Source: Portulaca oleracea
Lineage: Eukaryota > Streptophyta > Magnoliopsida > Caryophyllales > Portulacaceae
Assembly: GCA_029582165.1 (NCBI GenBank)
Contig: CM055870.1
Location: 17,052,332 to 17,116,331, forward strand
DNA length: 64,000 nt
Direction of reading: 5' to 3'
Below are positions 1 through 11,038 of the stretch, piece after piece (the stretch's first letter is position 1; each line of letters begins with the position of its first letter). The position numbers were made by a program, and so were the translations under genes. The notes beneath the pieces are model-generated. The model was not told the DNA's origin. It was given only the letters and a program-made list of their open reading frames with translations, and made no database searches.

Positions 1-416
1 ATACAACTCTAGAAAGAAATTGCTATAACTCCTTCAATACTTATCCGTTTTCATTGATTCAAAAACCATTGGAAAGCTTATTGAAAGAGCTCCAATCTGT
101 CTTTTGATGATTTCCTCAATAGATGTATGGATCTAGAGTTATAGAGCAAAATATCGAACTGTACTTGATGGAGTCCTTTTTGTAGTGAGAGATGACTTTT
201 CAATAAGGACTTGAGAGTTATTTATGCTCATTGATGTCCTCCAAATGTGAGAGTAACTCCATGTAAGCTAGAATACCATCAAGGTCCTTCATGCTTTCTT
301 CCTTGAGCTAATAAACCCTTGTAGTTGTTAATACCCAAGGCGACATTTGTAGCTTCTAGCTGGATTGAGGTCCTTTAGCTAGGCCTTGATGTATATAGCT
401 AGGAAAATATACATCA
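1..416 (-). repeat. 3' LTR (partial) of the gypsy element
   Basis: This matches 4442-4855 almost base for base. On the minus strand the LTR begins TGATGTATATTT at 416. The remaining two thirds or so lie beyond the left window edge. Confidence 0.9.
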
Positions 417-952
417 TACTCCCCCGGTTGAAAAAGTTTGTCCTCAAACTTAGACAAAACTTCTTCTAAACCGTTACATAGCACTTCTTCTAAGCTCTTC
501 TTATAAGAGATCTTTCCAAAAGTATTGTTCATATCAACTTGCTTCTTCCTCTTGCTTTTCTTGAAGAGATTACAAACTCTCTTTTTAAATGCTTTGAAAT
601 CATTATAGATCCCTTTGATGCTTGACTTGAACTTCCACTTTCTTCCAAGTCTTCTCATGAATAAGCGAATGATATTATGGTGCTTCAAATCTCGTTTATT
701 CATGGAGATTGTAGAAATCTCATATAACTTCTCAACTTCAAAGTATAGATTCACAAGCTTGTAACTCATGATGAAGACAATAGTAATATGGTGTTCCATC
801 TTTGAAGGATGATCTTCAACGATCTTAATATCATCTTGACTTCCTTGAATCCATGGCACTTCAACCATAAAATTCAAGCTTTCATCTCCATATGGTATAG
901 AAGGATTGCAAATGTCACAATATTGCAGCTTATACTCAATATCAACGATCAT
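356..952 (-). pseudogene. decayed gypsy pol C-terminal end
   Basis: This open frame of 198 codons ends with residues like FEDKLFQPGEYDV, resembling the conserved C-terminal tail of plant gypsy polyproteins (usually LRTNPFQEGENDV-like). The rest, rich in Lys, Ile and Phe, shows no integrase core I can recognise. The frame runs from pol sequence into the 3' LTR, as is common in such elements. I read it as the last fragment of a degenerate or rearranged pol, not as a host gene. The start codon is arbitrary. Confidence 0.6.
417..430 (-). other. polypurine tract
   Basis: The minus strand reads CAACCGGGGGAGTA directly before the 3' LTR, the position and composition expected of the plus-strand DNA primer of an LTR retrotransposon. 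Confidence 0.7.
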
Positions 953-1045
953 GCTAGGCGGAAATAATACTCCTTCATCTTGAAATACGTATTGAGTAGA
1001 CCCAAATGATCAAAAGAACTCTCATGTACTTCCATGATCAAGATT

Positions 1046-1780
1046 TCACGAATTCCACTTGAATGCACACTGATTCCCTTTGAAAAGAAATCCATGATCA
1101 ATATAAAAGGATTGTTGAGGATGCTTCTCACATACCTTGTATACTTCTTTAAAATCATCATCATCTTCATACAACTCCTTGATATATTCAAGACTAAGTA
1201 CTCTTGAATCAAACATGTATCTCCTCGTTAGAAAACTTCCTTTAGTCAAAGGACTTGCTTCCTCCAAGTGACTTGATTTTGATGAACGAATCAAGTACTT
1301 CATCTCAAAACATGATGATGGCGTGATCTCCTCTTCATATGAAACATACTCCAATACTTTGTAAGATTCACGAAGCTTAAGCATGATTCCTCCAAGATAA
1401 TATTCCTTTTGCTCAAATATCCTCATGATAGCAACAAGTATGAATGCTAAGCCATAAGCATGTAGATTCTTCTTTTCTCCACTTGGTATTTCACCAAAAT
1501 AATCCATGGGACAACTTCCTTGAGATAGGACTTCACCTTTCTCAACTCCATTTGTAATGAACAAATATGATGCAAGAATAGGGAATAAAAGAATATGTCG
1601 ATCTTTAGCATCCTTTAAGAGACATAGTACCTCAAATATAGATGCAAGTATGGACCCTTCTTGAATAATTCCTTTCTTCCTTTTGTCCACTGACTTACTC
1701 CAATTGATGAGATATGGTGAGATAGCATATTCTTGACGAGAGGTAAGGACATTTCTCCAAGTACTTCTCCAATTCTCCAT
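1046..1780 (-). pseudogene. decayed pol fragment (RNase H to integrase N-terminal junction)
   Basis: Near the C-terminal end of this 244-codon frame lies a stretch like IKELYEDDDDFKEVYKV followed by FYIDHGFLFKGNQ. This resembles the sequence leading into the integrase zinc-binding region of plant gypsy polyproteins. The zinc-binding HHCC residues and the DDE core are not present in the frame, and the preceding 180 residues match nothing I recognise. It overlaps the next frame upstream by about 85 bases in a different phase. Probably a non-functional remnant. Confidence 0.55.
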
Positions 1781-2675
1781 GTGGCTTCTTATGCTTCGCT
1801 AACGCTAACTCCAAAGGATTTACATACTCCTTTCTACTTCTACTACATACAAAAATGTTATCAAAGTATACACATACATTCTCTTTACATTGCAATGGTA
1901 CATACTCTTTCGAAATATGTTGTATACTATGAGAATCAAGGACATTGATGTAGTTATCCATGAGTTGCGCTTGACCCTTTGCATAGACCATTCGGTGATG
2001 AATCATAGGCTTTGGTGGCAGCCTTTGATGCATAATAATACTCATGGAAGAGAAACGTACCAAAAGAGATAAGTGAGAGAGGTCACTTGTTGATGGTGCT
2101 TGTCTTTCATCCAAATATTCACAAATGAGAACAAGTGATGGTAAAGGATCTTGATCCTTTATAGGCCCACGGTTGCCAACCTCCATTGGTGTAAAAATGA
2201 GACTCCTTGGTTCTTCAAATTCATGATACTTATTCTCCATAAGTGCCATAAGAGTACTTTGATCCTCCTTGAGCCATGAGACACAAGATGGTAATAAGGA
2301 CGCCTCTTGGAGCATGATACTCTTATCATACAACTTTGATTCTTCCAACAAAGTATAACAAGAATCCATAGAAGTAATATTACAATATAATGAATCTTTG
2401 CAAATCTTGTAAAAAGCAAGACTTACTAAACTTCTTGGATCCATTTGAAGATCATTGCCATGGTGTGAATAACTCTTCATTTGCAATTCTTGGACATTTG
2501 TTGTAGCGAGGCTAATATCTTGGTCAAGATCAATGTCAACGTCAATGATGGCACAACTTTCTCCTTCTCGGATCAATGAACACATTTCATCACGTAGCTC
2601 TCCTCCATTCAATTCTTCTATTTCCTCTACTTCAAGATCCTCCTCTATGTGTACCTCATTTACTTCTTTAGCCAT
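1695..2675 (-). pseudogene. decayed pol fragment with reverse transcriptase remnant
   Basis: This 326-codon frame is mostly acidic and unrecognised, but residues about 268-300 read VYFDNIFVCSRSRKEYVNPL. That is a damaged copy of the gypsy reverse transcriptase motif normally YFDDI followed by SKSxEEH. The second catalytic Asp is Asn here, so polymerase activity would be lost. Palm and fingers sequence expected before the motif is absent. I read it as a fragment of pol from a non-autonomous element. Confidence 0.6.
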
Positions 2676-2706
2676 GCTACTACATACTTCTTGAACTTGC
2701 TCATTT

Positions 2707-3441
2707 TCAACAAAACATCACATTCGCAAATTCAACTTCTTCATTCACGCCTTCCTCCTCATATAATGGGTTGTCATATACTTGAAACTCTTCATTATTC
2801 TCCTCATACAATGGATTGTCATACACTTTAAACTCATCTTTAGGCACGCTACATACTACATTAACTTCCTCATTTGTGCCTAGGTTATCACATACTTCAT
2901 GAACATCATCATACACGCCAAATACATCAAATGATTCACTTCCAAATTCAGTTTGCTCATAGGATGACGTTTGACATACACTTTCAACATGATTAAAATG
3001 AGTTCTATCCCAAAGTTCTTTACTCTTTACTTCTGTTTCAACACCAAGGGCTAAAGAACTTAACTCCTCCAAGTTTGCGTAAGATTGATGTACAACAACA
3101 CACCAAATGTAATCATTAAGACCAAGAGTATAACATACCAAAACGTCTTGATCATTCTCCTTAAGGCCATACTCCGTAGTTGCCGTCAATTCTATGGTAT
3201 ATTCAATCACGTCCTTGCTCCCTTGCTTCATTATTTCAAGCTTGTTGAAGTTATCTCCTTTGTATTTGTAGGGCAAGAACTCTTCTTGAACTTTATTTCC
3301 ATTCTTCTTCTTTGGAACGTTTACTCCATTCATAAGGTGCTTCATATTCAACCTTAGAAGAGTGAACCACACGTGATTTTGTGCTTCTTGATCCCTTTGG
3401 AAGAATCCCAAGTTCTTCCATTTGTTTGGTGAGATCATCAA
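2707..3441 (-). pseudogene. gag-like ORF of the gypsy element
   Basis: This 244-codon frame contains a segment (about residues 50-135) with the pattern of plant gypsy Gag: a Leu-rich region, then DVIEYTIEL, then repeated Glu-rich tails near the C-terminus with units like VYDNPLYEE. No CCHC zinc knuckle is visible. It overlaps the short upstream ORF at 3293-3505 in a different frame, so one frameshift has probably split an original gag. The position, first after the primer site on the minus strand, fits gag. Confidence 0.55.
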
Positions 3442-3505
3442 GTTGTTGCTTCAAGCATTGTAGTTCACGTTGGGAATTCTTGCTAGAATCGTCCATCTTG
3501 ATCAA
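3293..3505 (-). pseudogene. gag N-terminal fragment
   Basis: This 70-codon frame starts MDDSSKNSQRELQCLKQQL (second Met), a coiled-coil-like N-terminus typical of gypsy Gag. It lies about 250 bases inside the primer site and runs into the gag-like ORF in another frame. It ends in a basic region (RSKEEEWK). Confidence 0.5.
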
Positions 3506-3757
3506 TCTTGGTGCAAAAAGATTGCAAGATTCATGGTTTAGGGGTTTTGGATGGGTAAAGGACGAGAGAGGTTTGTATTTGGGGCGGGTTATGTTTGGGC
3601 TATGGGTTCTTTGTGGAGTTTATGGTTCTTTATGAGTTCTTTATGAGTTCTTGGAAGAACTCATGGGTGGCGTGATGATGGGGGAATGGTGGGGATGGGT
3701 TTGTGATGGAAAGATGGTGAAAAGATGGATTAAGAACTAAGAGAATCAATCTCCTAA

Positions 3758-3769
3758 GCTCTGATACCA
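3758..3769 (-). other. primer binding site (initiator Met tRNA type)
   Basis: The minus strand reads TGGTATCAGAGC, complementary to the 3' end of plant initiator tRNA-Met. It begins four bases after the end of the 5' LTR. This fixes the element's orientation. Confidence 0.9.
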
Positions 3770-4027
3770 ATTTTGATGCATAATGGGATCAAAGATGATC
3801 ACATTACACACAATATAAGGATCTTTAAAAACCAAGATAAGAATCTTGCTTCTCAAAGTTCTCAAGGATCCAAAAATGAATGATAATGGATGAAGATAAA
3901 CGAAAAGATGGAGTGATTCGTTTACCAAGATCAATTGAAGTTTGATGAACGATGGATGAATGACGAATGATGGAATGACGAATGACACTCTTTGAACGTT
4001 TGAAGAACGAATGAAGATGATTGAATG

Positions 4028-4081
4028 CTTGATGAGTTCTTGATGAATTCTTGATGAGTTCTTGATGAATTCTTGATGAAT
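4028..4081. repeat. 11-bp minisatellite in the LTR
   Basis: About five units of TTGATGARTTC in tandem, alternating G and A at the eighth base, which suggests duplication of a 22-bp pair. Confidence 0.8.
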
Positions 4082-4337
4082 GTCGTTGAATGGTTGAATG
4101 ATAATGGCGATTTGAAGCTCTCTTGAAGGATATAGGCACACCAGCTCCAAGACTCTTCAATTCCTTCCTTTCACCATCTAAGATAGCCAATCTTAGAATA
4201 GAAGAAGGGGATACTCGTTCTCCCTCAAGAGAAACGAAAGTTCTAGCACAAAACTAGAGAGAAAACAACACCTTGTGTTTGTTTTTGATTTATTGAATGA
4301 CTTGAATTGAATGAATACAATGGCACCCTAGGGGGTC

Positions 4338-4345
4338 TATTTATA
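4338..4345 (-). promoter_or_regulatory. TATA box of the LTR promoter
   Basis: The minus strand reads AGTATAAATAG in the middle of the LTR, the expected place of the U3/R boundary. Confidence 0.6.
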
Positions 4346-4860
4346 CTACTTTAGGGACCCCTTGGACGTGTACCTAGGGTTCAAGAAACCAAGAATCAAC
4401 TATTACATCATATATCCTATTTATGACATCATAAACTCTAAAATACAACTCTAGAAAGAAATTGCTATAACTCCTTCAATACTTGTCCGTTTTCATTGAT
4501 TCAAAAACCATTGGAAAGCTTATTGAAAGAGCTCCAATCTGTCTTTTGATGATTTCCTCAATAGATGTATGGATCTAGAGTTATAGAGCAAAATATCGAA
4601 TCACTTGATGGAGTCCTTTGTCAGTGAGAGATGACTTTTCAATAAGGACTTGAGAGTTATTTATGCTCATTGATGTCCTCCAAATGTGAGAGTAACTCCA
4701 TGTAAGCTAGAATACCATCAAGGTCCTTCATGCTTTCTTCCTTGAGCTAATAAACCCTTGTAGTTGTTAATACCCAAGGCGACATTTGTAGCTTCTAGCT
4801 GGATTGAGGTCCTTTAGCTAGGCCTTGATGTATATAGCTAGGCAAATATACATCACATGA

Positions 4861-6421
4861 GTATGGCACTATAGGATGCAATTATTTATTTCTTTGAGGC
4901 CTTGTTAGAGAAAAGGTATAGTATACCACGGGATCTAATAAGACGCCACTATCATTCTATATAATTGTCGTACTTGGACATGTTGGGCTTCATTACAAGT
5001 GAATATAGAAACCAAATAATTAGCATGCTGAGTGCTGACACATTGACATGACCTTCACTATACCCCAAGCACCATAAGTCATGGCCATATAAAATGAGTC
5101 GAAAGTTGAAACACTAGGGAACCATGATGCAATTCCTTCTCAGGCATTTGCCTATGTGTAGGCGATAACGTTCGGGACAGAACATCGTCAGAAGCAGTGT
5201 CACATGTCTTCAATCTACCAATCCTAAAATTGAAGTCAATACTTTCTAGAAAGATGACATGTGAAATGCAAAACAACAATAGTTCCGCGTCATAGTAGTA
5301 CCCCATTTCAATTTGATTAGGGCACCATTAAGCTAATAAGTTCAAATTTATAAAATCCAATTTTATGAACCATGTCTAACCACTTCAAACACGTTACTAT
5401 TTCCAATTACGCAACCCTATCCTATTTCACCCATTTGTACCCATCGCCACCATTCCTTGCCAAGTTCTAAAGATAACACCAACTTCAACCCAATCTTGCC
5501 CATTCTCTCCAAAATCTACCAACCAAGAAATACAAAGCCCCCATGGCCCATAATACACATATTATTAATTATTTGATAGACAATTAGACATGTTCCAGAA
5601 AGCTTCTGTAATGACCATACAACATAGATTTCTGATCTTGAGAGATCAACTCTAACTAAACCACACAAAAATTCTTCAGTAGCCTATGATGACATCCCAA
5701 CACCACGGTTGATATGTTACAGAAAGTAATGAGTTTCCAACCTACTACTTGATGTTGGGTACACCATTTTTTAACAAAAGATTTGCAAAGAACTTATTGG
5801 TTAAGTTTCAACATGACATTCCTCAACCCATGTTGAACGAAAGCCACATTTTGCAAATTAACTCAACGTCAAACCATCATTAGTGCTCCAGAAAAGCCTA
5901 GGTATTCAACACCATATCTACACAATAGAATATTGTTTCACAAATAGAAATCAATAACAATGGGGTAATGCTGAAACCTTTATCTCCGAAAGGTGGTTCG
6001 AAGGTGTTGAAAGCCAAGTCTTCTTTTATCGCTGGGAGCAACTCCGCACCTTTTGATGATTTGATGGATCGGCTGACAGTTGACATGAGCAATAAAGGTG
6101 GTTTGAAAATATTATAAGACCGAGAGACGACTATAAAAATGCTGCTAAAGAAGAAGAGGTTGAATGAAGACAAGGGCTGAAGGGGTGGTTATCCCTGACG
6201 TTTGGTTTTGAGCTTCAAGGCGGATTTTGCGTGTCCGTGTTTCGAACCATGTTGTTGTTTTTTTTTTGTTGGTTTGATGCGTTTGTTTTGCTGCTTTTGG
6301 GCTGTTTTGGTGGTGTCTTGGTTTAGCTTGTTGAGTTGGTTGGTCTTAGGGTGGTATTTTGTGTTTCTCTTGTTCCTTTTCCAGCGATGTGTTGTTTGGT
6401 GTCTTCTTTTGTGTAGGTGTT
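4861..6421. other. intergenic, no gene supported
   Basis: AT-rich sequence with only short open frames that lack coding character. A T/G-rich stretch at 6240-6420 keeps frames open but looks low-complexity. I see no gene or clear repeat. Confidence 0.6.
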
Positions 6422-6988
6422 GTTGGTGCTAGGGATGGCGATGGGGCGGGTTCGGCGCGGGTGGAGTCATACCCTTACCCGTACCCGTTTTCAAAATCAC
6501 TCCCCTTACCCTTACCCTTACCCATATTTAGTGTAACACCCCAACACCCATAAATACAAGATTACCATTAATTACTTGTAAGACCCATGAATAGCGCAGC
6601 GGAAAAACACGGGTTGAGGTATTACCGCCGTCCCACTAAGGACAAGGCACACACTCATCACCAACACACAACCAAGAAAAACCATCAAATAAACTTACAC
6701 TTTAACCCCATACATGACACTCACCCAAACATTGAAATAATACTTTAATACAACCATCAAAACACACATTAAACCTTCCAAAACATGATTTGGTCTTTAA
6801 ACCCACGAAGACCATCGAGGTTCGGCCAACTCCGCCATATAAAACTACCTTGCAAGGATGAAAGGAACTACTTCTGCTTGTCTTTGTCTTTGCCTTTGAC
6901 TTGGGAGCTCGGACCGCCTAAAAACAAAACATTAAAACATTCGCAAATGAGTGGGGGAAACACTCAGTACACAAACTTCCAACACGTC

Positions 6989-7008
6989 AAACCGTTCGAA
7001 AACGGTTT
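6989..7008. other. conserved 8-bp-stem hairpin in the LTR
   Basis: AAACCGTT, loop CGAA, AACGGTTT: a perfect inverted repeat. The related LTR has the same hairpin at 47557-47576 with one T:A pair changed to C:G. A second, weaker hairpin (GAGTG...CACTC) stands just before it in both copies. Confidence 0.7.
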
Positions 7009-9230
7009 TAGTGCCGGCATTTAAATTCATTTTAAAAACGGGAAAGGGGATCTTAAACATGAATAAACTGGATTGCCGCATAGATAAATATGTGTAAATA
7101 AAAGAGATAAACTTGTAATAATTGAAAATGAGTGGTATCCCTTACGATTGATGCACAGCATCTCACACACGCGCATGCCCAAACCGATCTGGAGTTTGGA
7201 TTGGGTATTTGGCGATCGACATCGCCAGTCTATAACGCTCTGATCAGTAGCAACTAAAAGATGATGCTAGTACCTTTAAACTAGCTACAAGTACAATGGC
7301 GGGACCACTTAATGAAAATGGAAAGCATTAGATTATGACTTGAAGTAGAAATAATAAGCATTGAAGAATATAAAGGTTGGACAATTTGCGTACCTTGGAA
7401 AGTAGGAAAACTTGGTGGCGTGCCTCGGGCTCGGGACGGCTTGGGTGACTTGGGAACTATAATAGGAAGTGTAGAAATTGAGAACCAAAGAGGGTTCTTA
7501 GTGAGTTACAAATGTTAAGTAAAATAAGAATTTAAGAATGAAATAGATTAGAAGGAAAATTTCAGGTTTTTAGAAATAAAGTTTTCAACATAACTCTAGC
7601 TAGGAAACTCGGAATTAAACAAACGAGTACTTCTCGGAATAGGGAAACTTAAGTTCTACAACTTTGTTAACATGACCGAGGTCCAAAAATGAAGGGAAGG
7701 ACTTGAAAAACAGCCCGGACAGAAACAGAAGCTGTAATTTGGAAACTAAAACTTTCAGTTTGATCTTTTGATACGAAACTCATAAAGGCTTGGAAGTAAA
7801 CGATGAATAGCTTAACTTATAGAATGATTTGAAGAGATCATATTGATGGAATATGGAGAATTAAGGAATGAAAGCCTAAAATGGAAATTAGAGAGTTCTT
7901 GATTTTTCGGATATATCGTCAAGCGACGAAGAAGAATTTATAACGATGGATTAATGGATTTTGGAAGTGTTTGAAAGGTGAATTGGAATTATGCATTAGA
8001 GAAGGAATATATCCTATGATTATTGAGGTTCAAAGAACTCTTCGACTAATGGAACATTCCAAACTTCCAACTTAGAGTCGATTTCTATTATATAACTTAA
8101 ACTTCTCAACTTAGCTAAAAAAGACAAAACTTGATAAATAACATTAAACTCCAAAAGATAGTATTTTCAACTTAGAAAACACTTCTTGAACATCCTAATA
8201 TTGACCCAAGAGTCTCCAAACTAAAAGGATCCCTTAATGATTGAAATTGGTTCACAAAATTCCAAATTTACTAAAGAATTTTCTGGGCAGAAACTCAAAT
8301 GATAACCTTCAGTCTCGACCCTATAACATCCACTCCCGATATCGGATGAACGCAAACCGTACATTTCCGGAAAGCTTAAAACGTCACCTAAAACTTTTAT
8401 GTTTACCACTGGAACCAATAAAGTCTCTAAATGGACGAAAAATTGTCCTCAAGCTACTGACTCAGATTCGTATACAATTCGCACCCCTTCACGGTTTCGC
8501 TCATAACTCGAGCTACACATACCGGATTCTCGAAATTCCAAAGCCCATAGTTAGACAATGATTTAAGCTATCTTTTTAAGTAAAAATCTGGGCTAAACTC
8601 ATACTTTTAGTCCTCTGTATTATTCTGATTCCAGACAGAAACTTATATGGCCATCAAAAACAACATGCATGTGTCTTCTTACCACTAATTTGCAATACAA
8701 CTCAATTAAACTTCAAATTAGCTATCATCCATCAATTTTCCAGAAGTTAAACACTTAATCTTGCTCAATCAAGACCTTAAAACTCACATGCAAAAACTAT
8801 TTCAAACATTCAACAACAATATAACACCTAAACACTTAAAATCAACCCCAAACTCACATGTTACAACTCAAAATCAAACCCTAATCCAACCACAATACAA
8901 ATTCATGCCTAAGTACCTTAAAAGATATGAAAAACATCAAAGATACACAATTTAAACATGAAAATCAGATTAGGAAATATAAAAGTTTGAGTTAGGGTTT
9001 GGATATTATACCACTTGGAGGAGAAATTGGAGAAGAAAACAAGAGAGGAGGGAAGGAGGGTGGCTCGGCCACCTCTGAGCCGCCGGCTGGCCGCCGGCCG
9101 GTCGCCGGAAAACACCCGGACAAGGGGGGCGTGGCTGGTTGGAGAAGAGAGGAGGAGGGAGGAGAGGGAAGTGTTAGAGTAAAATCTGATTTGAGAAATG
9201 AAAACAAAAGGCCTTATGACCCCCCCCCCT

Positions 9231-9244
9231 TGTATATATAAAAA
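9231..9244 (-). promoter_or_regulatory. possible TATA box of the solo LTR
   Basis: The minus strand reads TTTTATATATACA, about 620 bases from the LTR's 5' end, followed downstream by a C/G-rich tract. Position and sequence suit an LTR promoter; this is inference. Confidence 0.4.
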
Positions 9245-10386
9245 AAACACTCCCTTAATTAACTTATCATCTAATTAGTAATTAAACTAAATCAATCATG
9301 TACTTAAAAATTAGCTAGGTAAAATAATTGGTAATAAACTAGATAAAATTAATTAACATAAAACTTGATAAAATAGTTTAGCATAAATTAAATAAAATTA
9401 CTTGGGAATAAATTGGGTAAAATTAACTAGTACTAAACCACATAAAATAAATTGGTAGGATATATTAATAAAATGAATTTAGCAATAAAATGTACTTAGG
9501 AAGGTTGGGTAATATAAATCGTAAAAGAAACGGAATTGAAATTAATATAACCTTCTTCGGATTAAAAACGTAAAATTGAGAACCATAAAATAAATTATAT
9601 AACGCATCGTAAAAATATTCATAAACTCATAATAATATTTATAACTTTAAATCCGAGGTAACATAAATTCAACCCATTTAGCCATCGCCTTGCTCGAGAC
9701 TTGTCACGCATAAATAAATAAATAATAGAAGTAACAACTGCAATAACCACAATAATAATATTCATGTCGTGAAAATAGAAAAAATTTTATTAGCGTATTT
9801 TAGCTAATTACCGTAATTAAGGTCTTAATTAGTACGGGCTTAGGGCGGGTCGTTACATTTAGCGAGTACTAAATATTTGTACCCTTACCCGTACCCACCG
9901 GGTATGCGGGTACAACGGGTACTATGTGGGTATACATAAAGATTAAATTTTACCACCCATTTTATACCCATATGCACAAATTAACAGATTGTATTCGGGT
10001 AATTTAACCACTGTTTTCGGGGCTATGATATGATATTTTCAGAAATCAGAATGATATGATATTTTTCATAAGAAAAGAACCTTTAGCAGCGTAAAGAGCA
10101 TAAGAAAAAAGCTCTGAGGGAGTGACGAGGAAAAATTACAAAGGGCACTAGGACAGAGAGACAGTCTTTCTGGGCCGAAATCTGAGTGGGCCTTGGCTAA
10201 ATTCTTGGCTTCTTATTTGCGGGGCAGGTCAGGTACCCATCGGGTACTACCCTATACTCGTACCTGTACCCGACCCGACCCGTACCCGTATTTTTTTTTA
10301 TAAAAAAATTATACCCTTACCCGCTTTTTGTGGGGCGGGTAGAGGCATCCGCGGGTATGGGTTTTATTGCCGTCCCTATTTGGTGC

Positions 10387-11038
10387 TTCGAACCTTGTTG
10401 TCGTTTTGACTTTGACTTCGACCTCAATCATCGAAAAAAAATCTCACAATTTCCCCGGATTGACATGTTTGTATCAAGGAATAAATTTGCAAAGAATGAA
10501 TGAAGCAAGAAATGAAGGCATGAAATTGTAGTAGAGTGGGGAAGGACTTTGAAGAAGAAGCAACTACTTTTGATCGAGCTAGTGAACCTCATGAAGTCAT
10601 TTTGTTTATGAGGACCTTTTAATCGTATTTTGTTTATATTTACGTGAACCTCAAGATGTCATTTTTTACTAACATAGATATTTATGAGATAAATCTACTT
10701 GTACATCAATATTCAATATCCTATCCACAAACCCTACAATGGAAATTGCTGTTGTACTTGTACTGCTAAGCACTTGCAAACTTCAAAACAGATGAACGTT
10801 CATCACCTAAACAACTAAGACAAGCCTCAAAAATTATATAACTCAAATCTTCAAAGACTACCAATCAACTCATCCTAAATTTTTCTTTTCTTTTCCCCCA
10901 ATAAATCGCACTAATCGTAAATTTAAAATAACCTAATCGTAAAAAATGAAAATTACATTTTATTATCAGCTACACGAATAATTAAACCCTAAATTATCAC
11001 AAAATCCTCCAAATCCTCCCGGTAAGGACCAATAGAAA
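10387..11038. other. intergenic, 3' flank of the next gene
   Basis: AT-rich, without open frames of note. The last 150 bases may include the 3' untranslated region of the minus-strand gene. Confidence 0.5.

Larger units (their letters stand above)
1..4855 (-). mobile_element. Ty3/gypsy-type LTR retrotransposon, 3' end cut by window edge
   Basis: Bases 1-416 and the right part of 3774-4855 are near-identical direct repeats (with small indels), so they are the two LTRs of one element. The element reads on the minus strand: a tRNA-iMet-type primer binding site lies just inside the right LTR, and a purine tract just inside the left one. Each LTR begins TGATG and ends CATCA on the minus strand. 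The 3.3-kb inside holds a gag-like ORF and scattered pieces of pol, too short for a working element (full gypsy interiors usually exceed 4.5 kb). The left LTR is incomplete, so the target-site duplication (CATGA at 4856-4860 would be one side) cannot be tested. Confidence 0.88.
3774..4855 (-). repeat. 5' LTR of the gypsy element (1082 bp)
   Basis: On the minus strand it begins TGATGTATAT at 4855 and ends ATTATGCATCA at 3774, giving 5-bp inverted ends TGATG/CATCA. Its first 414 bases match 1-416. A TATA box lies at 4338-4345 and an 11-bp minisatellite at 4028-4081. Confidence 0.9.
6532..9857 (-). mobile_element. solo LTR of a Tekay-like gypsy family (3326 bp)
   Basis: Its ends are TGTAAC and GTTACA, and it is flanked by a perfect 5-bp duplication TTTAG (6527-6531 and 9858-9862). 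Several blocks are closely related to 47152-50698, which sits next to a gag-pol fragment and is therefore an LTR. No inside region is present, so this is the product of LTR-LTR recombination. Orientation is inferred from that relative. Open frames over 8990-9240 in three phases are a GC-rich artefact. Confidence 0.85.
6430..10378. mobile_element. non-autonomous hAT-like element, split by a solo LTR
   Basis: The ends form inverted repeats, TAGGGATGGCGAT on the left and the complement of TAGGGACGGCAAT on the right. They are flanked by GTTGGTGC (6422-6429) and TTTGGTGC (10379-10386), an 8-bp duplication with one mismatch, as hAT transposons make. Without the inserted LTR the element is about 620 bp. 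It has no transposase and is packed with subterminal GGGTA/TACCC motifs. This start of TIR is a common form among small plant hAT elements. Confidence 0.75.

Noticed and set aside
5898..6173. 91-codon minus-strand frame
   Set aside because: No domain, no start context and AT-rich composition; likely chance.
8918..9250. Three overlapping open frames over 8990-9250
   Set aside because: They result from a GC-rich stretch with few stops and lie wholly in an LTR. No domain or codon pattern supports them.
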